A stretch of DNA of 64,000 nucleotides, taken from positions 3,038,001 through 3,102,000 of the forward strand of contig NZ_CP084951.1 in NCBI RefSeq assembly GCF_022788655.1. The letters are read 5' to 3'. Of this stretch, positions 8,932 to 17,380 are shown in pieces. How positions within the stretch are numbered: the stretch's first letter is position 1; every line of letters begins with the position of its first letter. Made by a program: the position numbers and the translations under genes. The stretch is from Sulfitobacter indolifex (GTDB lineage Bacteria > Pseudomonadota > Alphaproteobacteria > Rhodobacterales > Rhodobacteraceae). Under the pieces are notes generated by a model. It saw only the letters and a program-made list of their open reading frames with translations, was not told the origin of the DNA and did no database searches.

Positions 8932-9711
8932 TTAACCCTTGGCTTTATCCTCTGCGTCGTCGTCTTCTTCGGTGCTGTCGGGCAGCGAGAAGAAGCTGTC
9001 GGCGTCGGAGTAATCGCCTTTCGAATGGTCTTCATCTTCCTCGTCATCCGTGCTGCTGCCGGAGAGAGTGAATGTTTCCAGGCCTTCGATGGCTGTGGGG
9101 ATCTTGGGCTCGTTGTCCATGCCAAGGCTCTGCTCAGTCGACACCAGCTTGCGGCGCTCGTCGTCGTTCATCACCTCGCCAGCAGCGGCTTTCTTGGCAG
9201 CAGCTTTTTGCACGGCGGCGTCAAGCTCGGACTGTTTGCACAGGCCAAGGGCAACCGGGTCGATCGGCTGGATGTTGGAGATGTTCCAGTGCGTGCGCTC
9301 ACGAATCGCTTGGATTGTCGGCTTGGTGGTGCCCACCAGCTTGCTGACCTGACCATCGCTAAGTTCGGGGTGGAACTTGACCAGCCACAGGATCGACGCC
9401 GGACGGTCCTGACGTTTGCTGAGCGGCGTGTAACGCGGGCCACGGCGTTTCTCTTCGCCTTCAGCAGCAGCGTTGAACTTGAGCTTCAGCTTGTGCAGCG
9501 AATTGTCCTGCGCCGCGTCGATCTCTTCTTGGGTCAGCTGGTTGTTGGCAATCGGATCAAAACCCTTCACGCCCTGCGCCACGTCGCCATCGGCGATGCC
9601 CTGCACTTCCAGCTCATGCATCCCGACAAAATCGGCGATCTGCTTAAAGCTGATGGTGGTGTTGTCCACGAGCCAGACGGCGGTGGCTTTGGCCATAATC
9701 GGTTTTGCCAT
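8932..9711 (-). CDS. DUF1013 protein, TrcR-type cell-cycle transcriptional regulator
   Basis: 259 residues starting MAKPIMAKATAVWLVDNTTI with a strong AGGAGAGTG site in front. The N-terminal half has two helix-turn-helix-like blocks (SFKQIADFVGMHELEVQGI and DGQVSKLVGTTKPTIQAI), fitting the alphaproteobacterial DUF1013 family whose members are described as the cell-cycle regulator TrcR. The last 60 residues are rich in Asp, Glu and Ser and likely disordered. It stands as a single gene divergent from RNase T2. The family assignment is good; target genes are unknown here. Confidence 0.85.
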   Translation of the reverse strand: MAKPIMAKATAVWLVDNTTISFKQIADFVGMHELEVQGIADGDVAQGVKGFDPIANNQLTQEEIDAAQDNSLHKLKLKFNAAAEGEEKRRGPRYTPLSKRQDRPASILWLVKFHPELSDGQVSKLVGTTKPTIQAIRERTHWNISNIQPIDPVALGLCKQSELDAAVQKAAAKKAAAGEVMNDDERRKLVSTEQSLGMDNEPKIPTAIEGLETFTLSGSSTDDEEDEDHSKGDYSDADSFFSLPDSTEEDDDAEDKAKG

Positions 9712-9834
9712 GTCACTCTCCTAAAAACGCAATTTTCCCGTCGCCTGAAAGGCTGTCCTGTCTGGCAGAACGGTCTTCATTGTCGGGGAAGTTGTGGGCT
9801 GTATACTGGCTCAAACGTCATAAGGAAAGACCCA

Positions 9835-10479
9835 ATGCGGCCACTGCGCGCCTGTCTGCTGATCCTCACCCTGCTCTCGCCCCTCTCTGCTATGGCCGAG
9901 GGGGAACGTGCGGGCGAATTCGATTACTACGTCATGGCGCTGTCGTGGTCGCCCAATTGGTGCGAATTGACCGGCGATGCGCGCCGCTCCCCGCAGTGCG
10001 ACGCAGATAAAGATCACGGTTGGACCCTGCATGGGCTTTGGCCGCAGTACACCCGCGGCTACCCTTCCTACTGCCAAAGCGGGCAGCGCCCGCCCAACCG
10101 CACGCAAACCGGGGACATGGCCGATATCATGGGCACCGGCGGGCTGGCCTGGCATCAATGGAAGAAACACGGATCGTGCAGCGGGCTCGCCCCCGCAGAT
10201 TATTTCGCCCTGTCCCGCGAAGCTTATGGCCGCATCACCCGCCCCGAAGTCTTTCGCAAACTTGACCGCACTGTCGCCCTGCCGGCTGCTGTCGTCGAAG
10301 AAGCGTTTTTAAAGGCGAACCCTGATTTGACCGCCCAAGGGATCACCATCACCTGCAAGCAAAATCATATCCAAGAGGCGCGCATCTGCCTGTCACGCAA
10401 TCTCGAGTTCATCCCCTGCGGCCCAGATGTACGGCGCGATTGCAGCCTTGATAACGCTGTGTTCACACCGGTGCGATAG
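9835..10479 (+). CDS. Secreted ribonuclease T2 family protein
   Basis: 214 residues with a signal peptide of about 22 residues (LLILTLLSPLSAMA then EGE). Both catalytic sites of the T2 family are present: WTLHGLWPQY (CAS I) and WHQWKKHGSC (CAS II), with paired cysteines expected to form disulfides. T2 enzymes cut RNA through a 2',3'-cyclic phosphate and in bacteria usually act in the periplasm. The ATG at 9835 is preceded by AAGGAAAG. The same frame is open for 800 bases upstream, but that stretch is antisense to the DUF1013 gene and shows no T2 homology. Confidence 0.92.
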   Translation: MRPLRACLLILTLLSPLSAMAEGERAGEFDYYVMALSWSPNWCELTGDARRSPQCDADKDHGWTLHGLWPQYTRGYPSYCQSGQRPPNRTQTGDMADIMGTGGLAWHQWKKHGSCSGLAPADYFALSREAYGRITRPEVFRKLDRTVALPAAVVEEAFLKANPDLTAQGITITCKQNHIQEARICLSRNLEFIPCGPDVRRDCSLDNAVFTPVR

Positions 10480-10505
10480 AGCATGAAGCCGTTATTCATG
10501 TGAAA

Positions 10506-10533
10506 GCGGGAGAGGCGCAATTTCCTCCCCCGC
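10506..10533 (+). terminator. Possible terminator hairpin after RNase T2
   Basis: GCGGGAGAGG pairs with CCTCCCCCGC with one mismatch and an 8-base loop. There is no clear T-run, so termination is only suggested by its position 26 bases after the stop codon. Confidence 0.35.
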
Positions 10534-10636
10534 TATCAATTGCCTTTCGGCTCTCTCTCCAACACGGGTGATGGCGTCCCATTCCGTGATTAAAGTTAAC
10601 GAATTATGTCTTAACAATTCGTTACTGTCTCAAATT

Positions 10637-11647
10637 TTACTGAACTTCGTCAGACGTGAGATCTCCGCCCACCGTCAAGACGATCTTGCCAATATGGCCA
10701 CTGGCCTCCATCCGGCGGTGCGCGTCATTCGCCTCTGACAGATCATAGGTGCTGTCCATCACCGGGGACACGCGGCCTGCCTCCAACAGGGGCCAGACAT
10801 TCTGCATCAATTCCTCGGCGATACGCGCCTTGGCCAGATCGCTTTGGGGCCGCAGGGTCGAGCCAGTCATGGTGAGGCGACGCGTCATCAACGTGACAAA
10901 GTTCACCTCCTCCTTGGCCCCTTGCAGGAAGGCGATTTGTACGAGCCTACCGTCTTCAGCCAAGGCTTTAAGGTTGCGGTTGATGTAGCTGCCGCCAACC
11001 ATATCAAGGATCACATCCGCGCCGCCTTCGGCCTGCAGCACATCGACAAAATCCGTATCCCGGTAGTTGATCGCCACCTCGGCGCCCAGCTTCATACAGG
11101 CCGCGCATTTGCTGTCGGTTCCAGCGGTCACGAAAACCCGTGCGCCCAAGATGCGGGCCAGTTGGATCGCGGTCGTGCCGATGCCGGAAGAGCCGCCATG
11201 GATCAGCACCTTCTCCCCGGCTTTCAGCCCGCCCCGCATGAAGAGGTTGGACCAGACGGTGAAGAATGTCTCAGGCAAGCAGGCGGCTTCTTTCAGCCCC
11301 ATCCCGTCGGGGATCGGCAAGCAATGCGCTGCGGGCGTGGCGACATATTCGGCATAGCCGCCGCCGGGCAGCAGCGCGCAGACCAGATCGCCCGGTGCCA
11401 GTGTCGTCACGCCGGGGCCGACCTCAACCACCTCGCCCGACGCCTCTAGCCCCGGTAGATCGCTGGCGGTTGCAGGGGGCGCATATTTGCCCGCGCGTTG
11501 CAGCGCATCAGGGCGGTTCACCCCGGCAAAGGCGACCTTAATGATGACCTGCCCGTGTTTCGGTTGGGGCCGGGGGCGGGTGGTGCCCTGCAGAACGTCC
11601 GGACCGCCGGGTTCGGTGATTTCGATTGCACGCATGGTCTGTGTCAT
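10637..11647 (-). CDS. NAD(P)H quinone oxidoreductase, PIG3/zeta-crystallin-like MDR family
   Basis: 336 residues from the ATG at 11647 (MTQTMRAIEITEPGGPD). The medium-chain dehydrogenase/reductase layout is clear: a GroES-like N-terminal half (VAFAGVNRPDALQRAGKY) and a nucleotide-binding half with IHGGSSGIGTTAIQLA. No zinc ligands are seen, which fits quinone oxidoreductases. The frame is open a further 255 bases upstream but the extra residues are low-complexity and unlike the family, so I cut the start. It is divergent from the AMP-ligase gene. Confidence 0.88.
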   Translation of the reverse strand: MTQTMRAIEITEPGGPDVLQGTTRPRPQPKHGQVIIKVAFAGVNRPDALQRAGKYAPPATASDLPGLEASGEVVEVGPGVTTLAPGDLVCALLPGGGYAEYVATPAAHCLPIPDGMGLKEAACLPETFFTVWSNLFMRGGLKAGEKVLIHGGSSGIGTTAIQLARILGARVFVTAGTDSKCAACMKLGAEVAINYRDTDFVDVLQAEGGADVILDMVGGSYINRNLKALAEDGRLVQIAFLQGAKEEVNFVTLMTRRLTMTGSTLRPQSDLAKARIAEELMQNVWPLLEAGRVSPVMDSTYDLSEANDAHRRMEASGHIGKIVLTVGGDLTSDEVQ

Positions 11648-11744
11648 GTCTGAAGTATCCTCGGGTCTGGTTTTGCCGCAGCCTAGCGGGCGGCCTCGGG
11701 GCGTGCACCCGGAATTTGAAACCCGGCGGAAGGGAGAGAGGCAG

Positions 11745-12977
11745 ATGATCGCGCAGGATCGGTTCAGATGGCACGACGAGGCGCGGCTTTTCGCGGGATC
11801 GCAAGAGCTGCCCCGTGCGCCTGCCGGGGACTGTGATGACTTTCGCGTCCTGCCTGCAGCACCGGCCAATGACGCCCTTACCGGACTCGCTGCCGCGATC
11901 ACGGATCAAGCGCCTTTCTGCCTGAGCGACCGGCCCAGGCGGGCAGACGAAATCACCTGCCCGCCGGGTGCGTTCCTGACCTTGACAGGCGGCGCGTCTG
12001 GCCTGCCTAAGGCCGTGCGCCGCAGCCAAGCTTCTTGGATTGCCAGCTTCGGTGTGAATGCTGATCGTTTTGCTCTGCGCAGCTCTGACGCGGTCGCGGT
12101 TTTGGGTCTGCTCAGCCATTCGCTGTCGCTTTATGCCGTTCTGGAGGCGCTGCACCTCGGTCTCGACGCGCATGTCTTAGCCGATCTTTCCCCCCGCAGG
12201 CAGGCGGCACAGATTGCCAAGGTCGGCGCAACGATCCTCTACGCCACGCCGACCCAATTGCGCCTGCTGGCACGTGGCGCTGCCACGCCCTTGCCAACGC
12301 TACGGCTGGTGCTTTGCGGCGGTGGTGCGCTCGACGCCGCCACGCGCGCGGCGGTTGAACGGCTCTGCCCCAACGCCGCCGTGCAGGTGTTCTATGGCGC
12401 GGCAGAGACAAGCTTTATTACGCTGGCCGATGCCAGCACTCCCGAAGGTTCAGTCGGACGCCCCTACCCCGGTGTCGATCTGCGCCTGTTGAACGCGGCG
12501 GGCCAACCGACAGCAGATGTCGGCGAAATCTGGGTTTCTAGCCCCTATCTCTTCGATGGATACGCCTCAGGCGACAGTACCGATACGCGCTGGCAAGATG
12601 GCTTTGTGACCGTAGGCGAAATGGGCGAATTGGATAAGGACGGGCATCTGTGGATCAAAGGACGGCGGCAGCGCATGGTGCAAATCGCCGACCAATTGGT
12701 GTTCCCCGAAGCGGTTGAGGCAGTGATCGCCGCGCACTCAAGCCTTCCTTGTGCGGTCCTGCCGCGCGACGACGCGCTGCGCGGGCAGCTTCTGGTGGCG
12801 GTGGTTGAAGGGGTGGAAAACCGTGCCCAAGCTGAGGGGATTATCGCGGCCTGTCGCGCGGAACTCGGCCCTTTGGCCGCCCCCCGGCGCGTATATTTTA
12901 ACCCTGAACTGCCGCTGCTTGCTTCGGGTAAGATTGATCTAACCGCCCTTTCCCATTGGCTGGAGGGCCAACTTTGA
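11745..12977 (+). CDS. Short acyl-CoA synthetase-like AMP-ligase beside biotin transport genes
   Basis: 410 residues from an ATG with GGGAGAGAGGC in front. ANL superfamily motifs in order: phosphate-binding loop LTGGASGLPKAVRR, VFYGAAETS (the YGxTE element), a hinge region VGEMGELDKDGHLWIKGR and the C-terminal SGKIDLTAL carrying the catalytic lysine. It is roughly 100 residues shorter at the N-terminus than standard acyl-CoA ligases. The stop codon overlaps the TTG start of the thiolase gene, so the two are translationally coupled. The bioMNY transporter genes converge on this pair. A ligase-thiolase-BioY set also occurs in B. subtilis (yhfT, yhfS, yhfU), suggesting a role linked to biotin; the substrate is unknown. 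Confidence 0.82.
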   Translation: MIAQDRFRWHDEARLFAGSQELPRAPAGDCDDFRVLPAAPANDALTGLAAAITDQAPFCLSDRPRRADEITCPPGAFLTLTGGASGLPKAVRRSQASWIASFGVNADRFALRSSDAVAVLGLLSHSLSLYAVLEALHLGLDAHVLADLSPRRQAAQIAKVGATILYATPTQLRLLARGAATPLPTLRLVLCGGGALDAATRAAVERLCPNAAVQVFYGAAETSFITLADASTPEGSVGRPYPGVDLRLLNAAGQPTADVGEIWVSSPYLFDGYASGDSTDTRWQDGFVTVGEMGELDKDGHLWIKGRRQRMVQIADQLVFPEAVEAVIAAHSSLPCAVLPRDDALRGQLLVAVVEGVENRAQAEGIIAACRAELGPLAAPRRVYFNPELPLLASGKIDLTALSHWLEGQL

Positions 12978-14080
12978 CCCGCGCCTATGTTGTCTCTGCC
13001 TGTCGCAGCCCGGTCGCACCACGTGGCGGGGCGCTGGCGCATCTGTCGTTGCCCGACCTCGCCGCGCCGGTTCTGATCGCCGCTTTGACCCGCGCAGGAC
13101 TTGAACCGAGCCTAGTGGAAGAGGTGATTTGCAGCACGGCCCTCGGCCCCGGCGGCAACCCGGCGCGCAGCATCGCGCTGGCAGCGGGATTGCCTGAGCA
13201 TGTGGCGGGCCTCAGCATTGATCGGCAGTGCGCGGGCGGTTTGGATGCACTGGCGCTGGCGCGGCAAATGATCCTGAGCGGCGCCGCGGAAGTGGTCGTG
13301 GCTGGCGGGGCTGAGAGCTATTCCCGCCAGCCGCTGCGCTATCGCACCTTCCCTGATGGCCGCCCGCCTGCAGCTTACACCCAAGCGCCCTTCACTCCTT
13401 GGCCAGAACGCGACCCCGAAATGGCGCAGGCCGCCGCCGCACTCGGCCTATCACAAGGCATCACCCGGCAAGCACAGGATGATTGGGCGGTAGAGAGCCA
13501 TGCAAAAGCCCGCGCGCATCGGCCCGCAGAGACGGAACTGGTGCCGCTGGCGGGTACCGAGAGTGATACATTCACCCGCCGCCTCACCCCCGCGCTCTGC
13601 CGTCGTGCCAAGGTGCTTACCGGCGACATCACCGCTGCCAATGCCGCCGTTGCTGCCGATGCCGCGGCCTTTTGCATCGTCGTGTCAGAGCGTATAGCGG
13701 CAGGCCTCACGGGCCCCAAAGTTGAGTTAATCGCAGCAGCAACAAAAGGCAGCAGGCCGGAAGACCCCGGTTTAGCCCCATTGGTCGCGATTGAGGAGGT
13801 GTTTCGCCAAACTGGTTTGGCGGCCGCCGACCTTAACGTCGCCGAGATCATGGAGGCCTATGCCGTGCAGGCCATCGCCTGTGTTACCGGCGCAAGGATC
13901 GCACCTGAGATCGTCAACATTGGGGGAGGCGCTTTGGCACGGGGGCATCCGATTGGCGCGTCGGGCGCGATCAATGCAGTGCGGCTCTGGCATGAATTGG
14001 TGGCGCGGGGATCAGGCACCGGATTGGCAGCGATTGCCGCGGCCGGGGGGATCGGCTCTGCCGCGCTAATGCGGCTGTAG
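12974..14080 (+). CDS. Thiolase-like protein (acetyl-CoA acetyltransferase family) with altered active site
   Basis: The TTG at 12974 has GGAGGG exactly six bases upstream and overlaps the preceding stop as TTGA; the product is 368 residues, shorter than the usual 390 or so. The nucleophile cysteine is present in IDRQCAGGLDA and the HPIGASG histidine motif is intact (ARGHPIGASGAINA). The usual NEAF block reads MEAYAVQ, and the terminal C-x-G-GG element reads AAAGGIGSA, so the second catalytic cysteine seems missing. Family membership is certain; normal thiolysis or Claisen condensation is doubtful. It may run a variant reaction on the ligase product. Confidence 0.87.
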   Translation: MTRAYVVSACRSPVAPRGGALAHLSLPDLAAPVLIAALTRAGLEPSLVEEVICSTALGPGGNPARSIALAAGLPEHVAGLSIDRQCAGGLDALALARQMILSGAAEVVVAGGAESYSRQPLRYRTFPDGRPPAAYTQAPFTPWPERDPEMAQAAAALGLSQGITRQAQDDWAVESHAKARAHRPAETELVPLAGTESDTFTRRLTPALCRRAKVLTGDITAANAAVAADAAAFCIVVSERIAAGLTGPKVELIAAATKGSRPEDPGLAPLVAIEEVFRQTGLAAADLNVAEIMEAYAVQAIACVTGARIAPEIVNIGGGALARGHPIGASGAINAVRLWHELVARGSGTGLAAIAAAGGIGSAALMRL

Positions 14081-14081
14081 C

Positions 14082-14107
14082 GGCCCGCCCCCCTGGGAGA
14101 GCGGGCC
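14082..14107. terminator. Hairpin between the convergent thiolase and bioY genes
   Basis: GGCCCGC and GCGGGCC form a 7-bp stem in the 33 bases between two converging genes, so it may stop transcription from both sides. No long T-run is present. Confidence 0.45.
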
Positions 14108-14113
14108 AATCGT

Positions 14114-14659
14114 TTAACTGCGCGACAGCACGCTTGCGGGGCGCGCCTTGGCCAGACCGGAGGTGATGAAACCCGCCAGCACGGCTTTGATCAGGTCACC
14201 GGGGATGAAGGCTTGAACCAGCAAGGTCGCCTCGATCAGCGTCTTGTTCAGGGTCATCATCATGCCGAAGATGCCGAAGGCATAGACCACAAGGATGCCG
14301 CCCAAGACGGCGGAAACCCCAGCAGCGAGACCGACCGGCGCACTGCGCCACTGGTCCATGATAAAGCCGGTCACGAAGGCACCGATCGGGAAACCAACGA
14401 GGAAGCCAACGGTTGGCGAGGCAAAAACGCCCAGACCGCCACGGCCGCCAGCCAGAAGCGGCAGGCCAAGCGCCACCAGCGCCACAAACAGCAACGCCGC
14501 GAGACCACCGCGCCATGCGCCCAGCACGGTCCCGCAGAGCATGACGCCCAGCGACTGCGCCGTAATCGGCACACCAAAGCCAAGCGTGAATTTCGGGATC
14601 AGGCCCAGTGCCGCAATCAGCGCGGCGAAAAGGGCGATCATTGTCAGATTACGTTCCAT
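14114..14659 (-). CDS. bioY: Biotin transporter substrate-binding subunit BioY
   Basis: 181 residues, about six membrane segments. The BioY family sequence is recognisable in LGFGVPITAQSLGVMLCGTVLGAWRG (split across residues 27-52) and in GGRGGLGVFASPTVGFLVGFP. It is the S component that binds biotin in energy-coupling factor transporters of the inner membrane. Upstream on the same strand lie the T and A components, in the order bioM-bioN-bioY known from Rhodobacter. The gap to bioN is 62 bases. Confidence 0.94.
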   Translation of the reverse strand: MERNLTMIALFAALIAALGLIPKFTLGFGVPITAQSLGVMLCGTVLGAWRGGLAALLFVALVALGLPLLAGGRGGLGVFASPTVGFLVGFPIGAFVTGFIMDQWRSAPVGLAAGVSAVLGGILVVYAFGIFGMMMTLNKTLIEATLLVQAFIPGDLIKAVLAGFITSGLAKARPASVLSRS

Positions 14660-14721
14660 TGGGAGGGTCCTTGGATTGAAGTTTTCAATGCCTAGGCCAG
14701 CCCTTTGCCCCGGTCAAGCAA

Positions 14722-15318
14722 TCACAGCCCGCCCCGCGCGCGCAGCGCCTCGGCCACATGTTCAGCGTCATCAATGGCCAACACAGTGAAGGGCATCACA
14801 ATCCGCCATCCTGCCCGCTTGCGTGACCGCGCCCGCCACGCCAACGACAGCATCTGTCCTTTGGCAGTTAGCACCGGCGTGAAACGTACCACGAGCGCCA
14901 CCGCCAGCTCCAAGCTACGGGTCCGGACCCCAAAGCGGCGCAACGGCGTGGCGAGCCAGCGCACAACCGCCATCATATCGCTGAGTTTCGTGGTCATGGT
15001 CACAAGGTTGGCCAGCCCCACGGCGGTGATCATGCGCAAGACGATAACGAGGCCCGCCAGCGCATCACGGGTCAAGATATGCCACAACAAAATCATCGCA
15101 ACAAAGGGCCAAAGCATCCGCAGCCGCCCCAGACCGACCCGCATGAATGCCCGCCCCGGCAGGGCATAGAGCAGCAGCATCCCGGCACAGAAGGCGGCCT
15201 GCCAGATCGGCTCTTCCACCCTGAAAAGCAGCAGCGTCGCAAGACAAAGCGCCCCCAGCTTGACCCCTGCGGGCCAGCCATGGGCGCGGGTCTCAACCGG
15301 CGAGGTCAGAGAGATCAT
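14722..15318 (-). CDS. bioN: ECF transporter transmembrane subunit (BioN)
   Basis: 198 residues with several hydrophobic segments and, near the C-terminus, the EcfT/CbiQ coupling helix (RARSRKRAGWR followed by ALRARG). This subunit couples ATP hydrolysis by BioM to substrate movement by BioY. Its start overlaps the end of bioM by 26 bases, implying translational coupling. At under 200 residues it is shorter than generic EcfT proteins, as is usual for BioN. Confidence 0.9.
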   Translation of the reverse strand: MISLTSPVETRAHGWPAGVKLGALCLATLLLFRVEEPIWQAAFCAGMLLLYALPGRAFMRVGLGRLRMLWPFVAMILLWHILTRDALAGLVIVLRMITAVGLANLVTMTTKLSDMMAVVRWLATPLRRFGVRTRSLELAVALVVRFTPVLTAKGQMLSLAWRARSRKRAGWRIVMPFTVLAIDDAEHVAEALRARGGL

Positions 15319-16027
15319 CGCTCGCCCCCAGTTCCTTCATCCGCGTCTCGAAATTACGCAGCACCGGGCGCGCGCTGCCCTGCTGGGCAACTTCGCCGCC
15401 CTCTAGCCAGAGGATATGATCGTATCCTGCCACAGCAGCGGGATCGTGGGTGATATGCACCAGCGTTAGGTCGAGCCCGGCCAACACACGCTCAAGATGC
15501 AGCCGCGTCGGAATGTCGAGCCCGGCAAAGGGTTCATCAAGCACCAGCACCCGAGGCTGCATCGCCAGAACCGCCATCAGACAAACCAACTGCCGCTGCC
15601 CTTGGGAGAGTTGGTGGATCGACGCCTGCGCCCAGTGTCGCTTGTTGAACTGATCAAGAATCGCGGCCACGCCGCGTGCGGCCTCTGCTTTGGACTGGCC
15701 CATCTGCAGGAGGCCAAAAGCGATTTCCTCTTCCACGGTGGGAAAGATGATTTGATGGTCGGGGTTCTGAAACAGGATCCCCACAGCGCCGATCGCGCGG
15801 CGGCGGTCATGAGCCACGTCGACCCCGTTGATCCGCACCTGCCCCGTGTCTGCCGCCACCAACCCCGACAGCACCCGCGCGAAAGAGGTCTTGCCAGAGC
15901 CGTTGCGCCCCACAACTCCAATCCGCGCGGCATCAGACTTAAGGCTCACGTCGCGCAACACCGGCGTGCCGCCGGGGGTGTAGCTGATCCTGTCGATATC
16001 GATGAGCGGATGGGTCGGATTGATCAT
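15293..16027 (-). CDS. bioM: ECF transporter ATP-binding subunit (BioM)
   Basis: 244 residues from the ATG at 16027 (MINPTHPLIDIDRISYTP). All ABC ATPase motifs are there: Walker A GVVGRNGSGKTSF, Q-loop FQNPDHQI, signature LSQGQRQLV, Walker B VLVLDEPFAGLD and the switch histidine HITHDP. The frame is open further upstream, but the additional 41 residues are not ABC-like. First gene of bioMNY; no obvious BioR-type operator (TTAT-x4-ATAA) stands out upstream. Confidence 0.92.
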   Translation of the reverse strand: MINPTHPLIDIDRISYTPGGTPVLRDVSLKSDAARIGVVGRNGSGKTSFARVLSGLVAADTGQVRINGVDVAHDRRRAIGAVGILFQNPDHQIIFPTVEEEIAFGLLQMGQSKAEAARGVAAILDQFNKRHWAQASIHQLSQGQRQLVCLMAVLAMQPRVLVLDEPFAGLDIPTRLHLERVLAGLDLTLVHITHDPAAVAGYDHILWLEGGEVAQQGSARPVLRNFETRMKELGASDDLSDLAG

Positions 16028-16109
16028 CGGGTGCCTGTGTAAAACCTGATGCCCTGCCCTACCATCTGGTGCACGGGCGGGGAAGCCCGCTGTCGCTCCG
16101 CGCTGCGCC

Positions 16110-16802
16110 TCAGCGCGGCGGCGTCCAACGCCCCGGAAGATTTGGGTCACGCTGCCCGCGCGGCGCTTTGATATGGCTCAGCAGCCAATTCGGCCCGGCC
16201 ATCAAACGGCTCAGCGTCGGGCTTTCGCGCACCTGCGCCTTGAGCTTTTCGATCTGCATCACATCATCGATCCGCCGATCAAGGAAAGACCACGTCGCCT
16301 GATGCCCCTCACTGGTATCACCCAGCCAATAGAGCAGCGTGGCAGAATAGACGCCCGACAGCGTGGCCCGTTTGCTGTACCAATTCACATCGTCCGAGGT
16401 ATCGCCAAGCGCGGTCCAGATTTTATCGCAGGTCTCCCACAGCAGGCCCGCCCCTTCGGGGGCGTGATGCGGCAGGGCGAAAAGCGTACTGCCCCGGCGG
16501 ATCGCCTCACGGTCGCCCGCTTCGAGCCGCAGGCGCACGGCCTTGGCGATGCGATCTCGGAAGCGCAGGTTTGCCAGATCAGCCTCGGCCAGCCCTTCCA
16601 GCATCTTTGCATCGCCGCGTCGGTGATACGCCACGGCCAGATCGACCGAACCACGCGGGCAGACCGCACGGGCCAGCGCCGGGTCCAGACCACTGTCCTT
16701 GATCGCAGCATTGAAGGTCGCGGGGGACCAGCCGTCGAACGGCACATGCATCAATGCGGCATCAAGCAATTGGTCCTTTGGGTCGGCCTTGGGCGGGGTC
16801 AT
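16110..16802 (-). CDS. COQ9 family protein, ubiquinone biosynthesis accessory factor
   Basis: 230 residues beginning with an HTH-like segment resembling TetR-fold proteins (DQLLDAALMHVPFDGWSPATFNAAIKDS, about residues 10-37), then the COQ9 core with ALPHHAPEG, DVNWYSKRATLSGVYSATLLYWL and FLDRRIDDVMQIEK. In mitochondria and alphaproteobacteria COQ9 binds lipid and helps COQ7 hydroxylate the ubiquinone precursor. It stands alone, ending 82 bases before bioM and divergent from rpsU. Strong family match. Confidence 0.9.
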   Translation of the reverse strand: MTPPKADPKDQLLDAALMHVPFDGWSPATFNAAIKDSGLDPALARAVCPRGSVDLAVAYHRRGDAKMLEGLAEADLANLRFRDRIAKAVRLRLEAGDREAIRRGSTLFALPHHAPEGAGLLWETCDKIWTALGDTSDDVNWYSKRATLSGVYSATLLYWLGDTSEGHQATWSFLDRRIDDVMQIEKLKAQVRESPTLSRLMAGPNWLLSHIKAPRGQRDPNLPGRWTPPR

Positions 16803-16912
16803 GGCGGGCTCCTATCGGGGCGTGATGGGGTGGACAAAGTTGATATAGGCTGTTATAGGCCCAATTCCTGCAATTCCTTGCAACTTTATCCTAGAAAGGT
16901 GGTGACAACCAC

Positions 16913-17119
16913 ATGCAGGTTAGTGTTCGCGACAACAACGTCGATCAGGCCCTTCGGGCTCTGAAGAAAAAGCTACAGCGCGAAGGCGTTTTCCGTGAAA
17001 TGAAGCTCAAGCAACATTTCGAGAAACCGTCCGAGAAAAAAGCGCGCGAGAAAGCTGAAGCGATCCGTCGTGCCCGTAAGCTGGCACGGAAAAAAGCGCA
17101 ACGCGAAGGTATGATGTAA
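16913..17119 (+). CDS. rpsU: 30S ribosomal protein S21
   Basis: 68 residues, [20 protein letters not shown] then a highly basic helix, the normal S21 length and composition. An AAGGTGG site precedes the ATG. S21 helps the small subunit recognise mRNA start sites. It is monocistronic here: a strong terminator follows at 17152-17187. Confidence 0.97.
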   Translation: MQVSVRDNNVDQALRALKKKLQREGVFREMKLKQHFEKPSEKKAREKAEAIRRARKLARKKAQREGMM

Positions 17120-17151
17120 ATCACTCCCGCGACACGCGACAGATATATGAG

Positions 17152-17187
17152 ACCCCCGGTGCTTGATGGCAGCGGGGGTTTTGTTTT
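17152..17187 (+). terminator. Rho-independent terminator of rpsU
   Basis: ACCCCCGGTGC pairs with the GCAGCGGGGGT side (strong CCCCC/GGGGG core) followed by TTTTGTTTTGT. It lies 33 bases after the stop codon. No gene is evident from here to 17380. Confidence 0.8.
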
Positions 17188-17380
17188 GTAGGGGAGAGCG
17201 GTTGGAGCCGGGCGGCGCAAAACCGGAGGCTGGTGCTCGGAACTTTAGCGATTGGGCAGCTTATGGCAGCAGTCATTACCCTGAGTACCCTAGCTAGAGC
17301 GCCGGCCCTTGAGCCGGTCTGGCGCTGCCCGGCGACCTTCGGCATCGGTTCCGGCGCGGCGCAGATCGTGTGCAATCCAA

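Noticed and set aside
9025..9834. Upstream extension of the RNase T2 frame
   Set aside because: The added 270 residues are antisense to the DUF1013 gene; the signal peptide and ribosome site support a start at 9835.
15960..16120. Search for a BioR-type operator (TTAT-x4-ATAA) upstream of bioM
   Set aside because: No convincing match was seen, so no biotin-repressor site is claimed.
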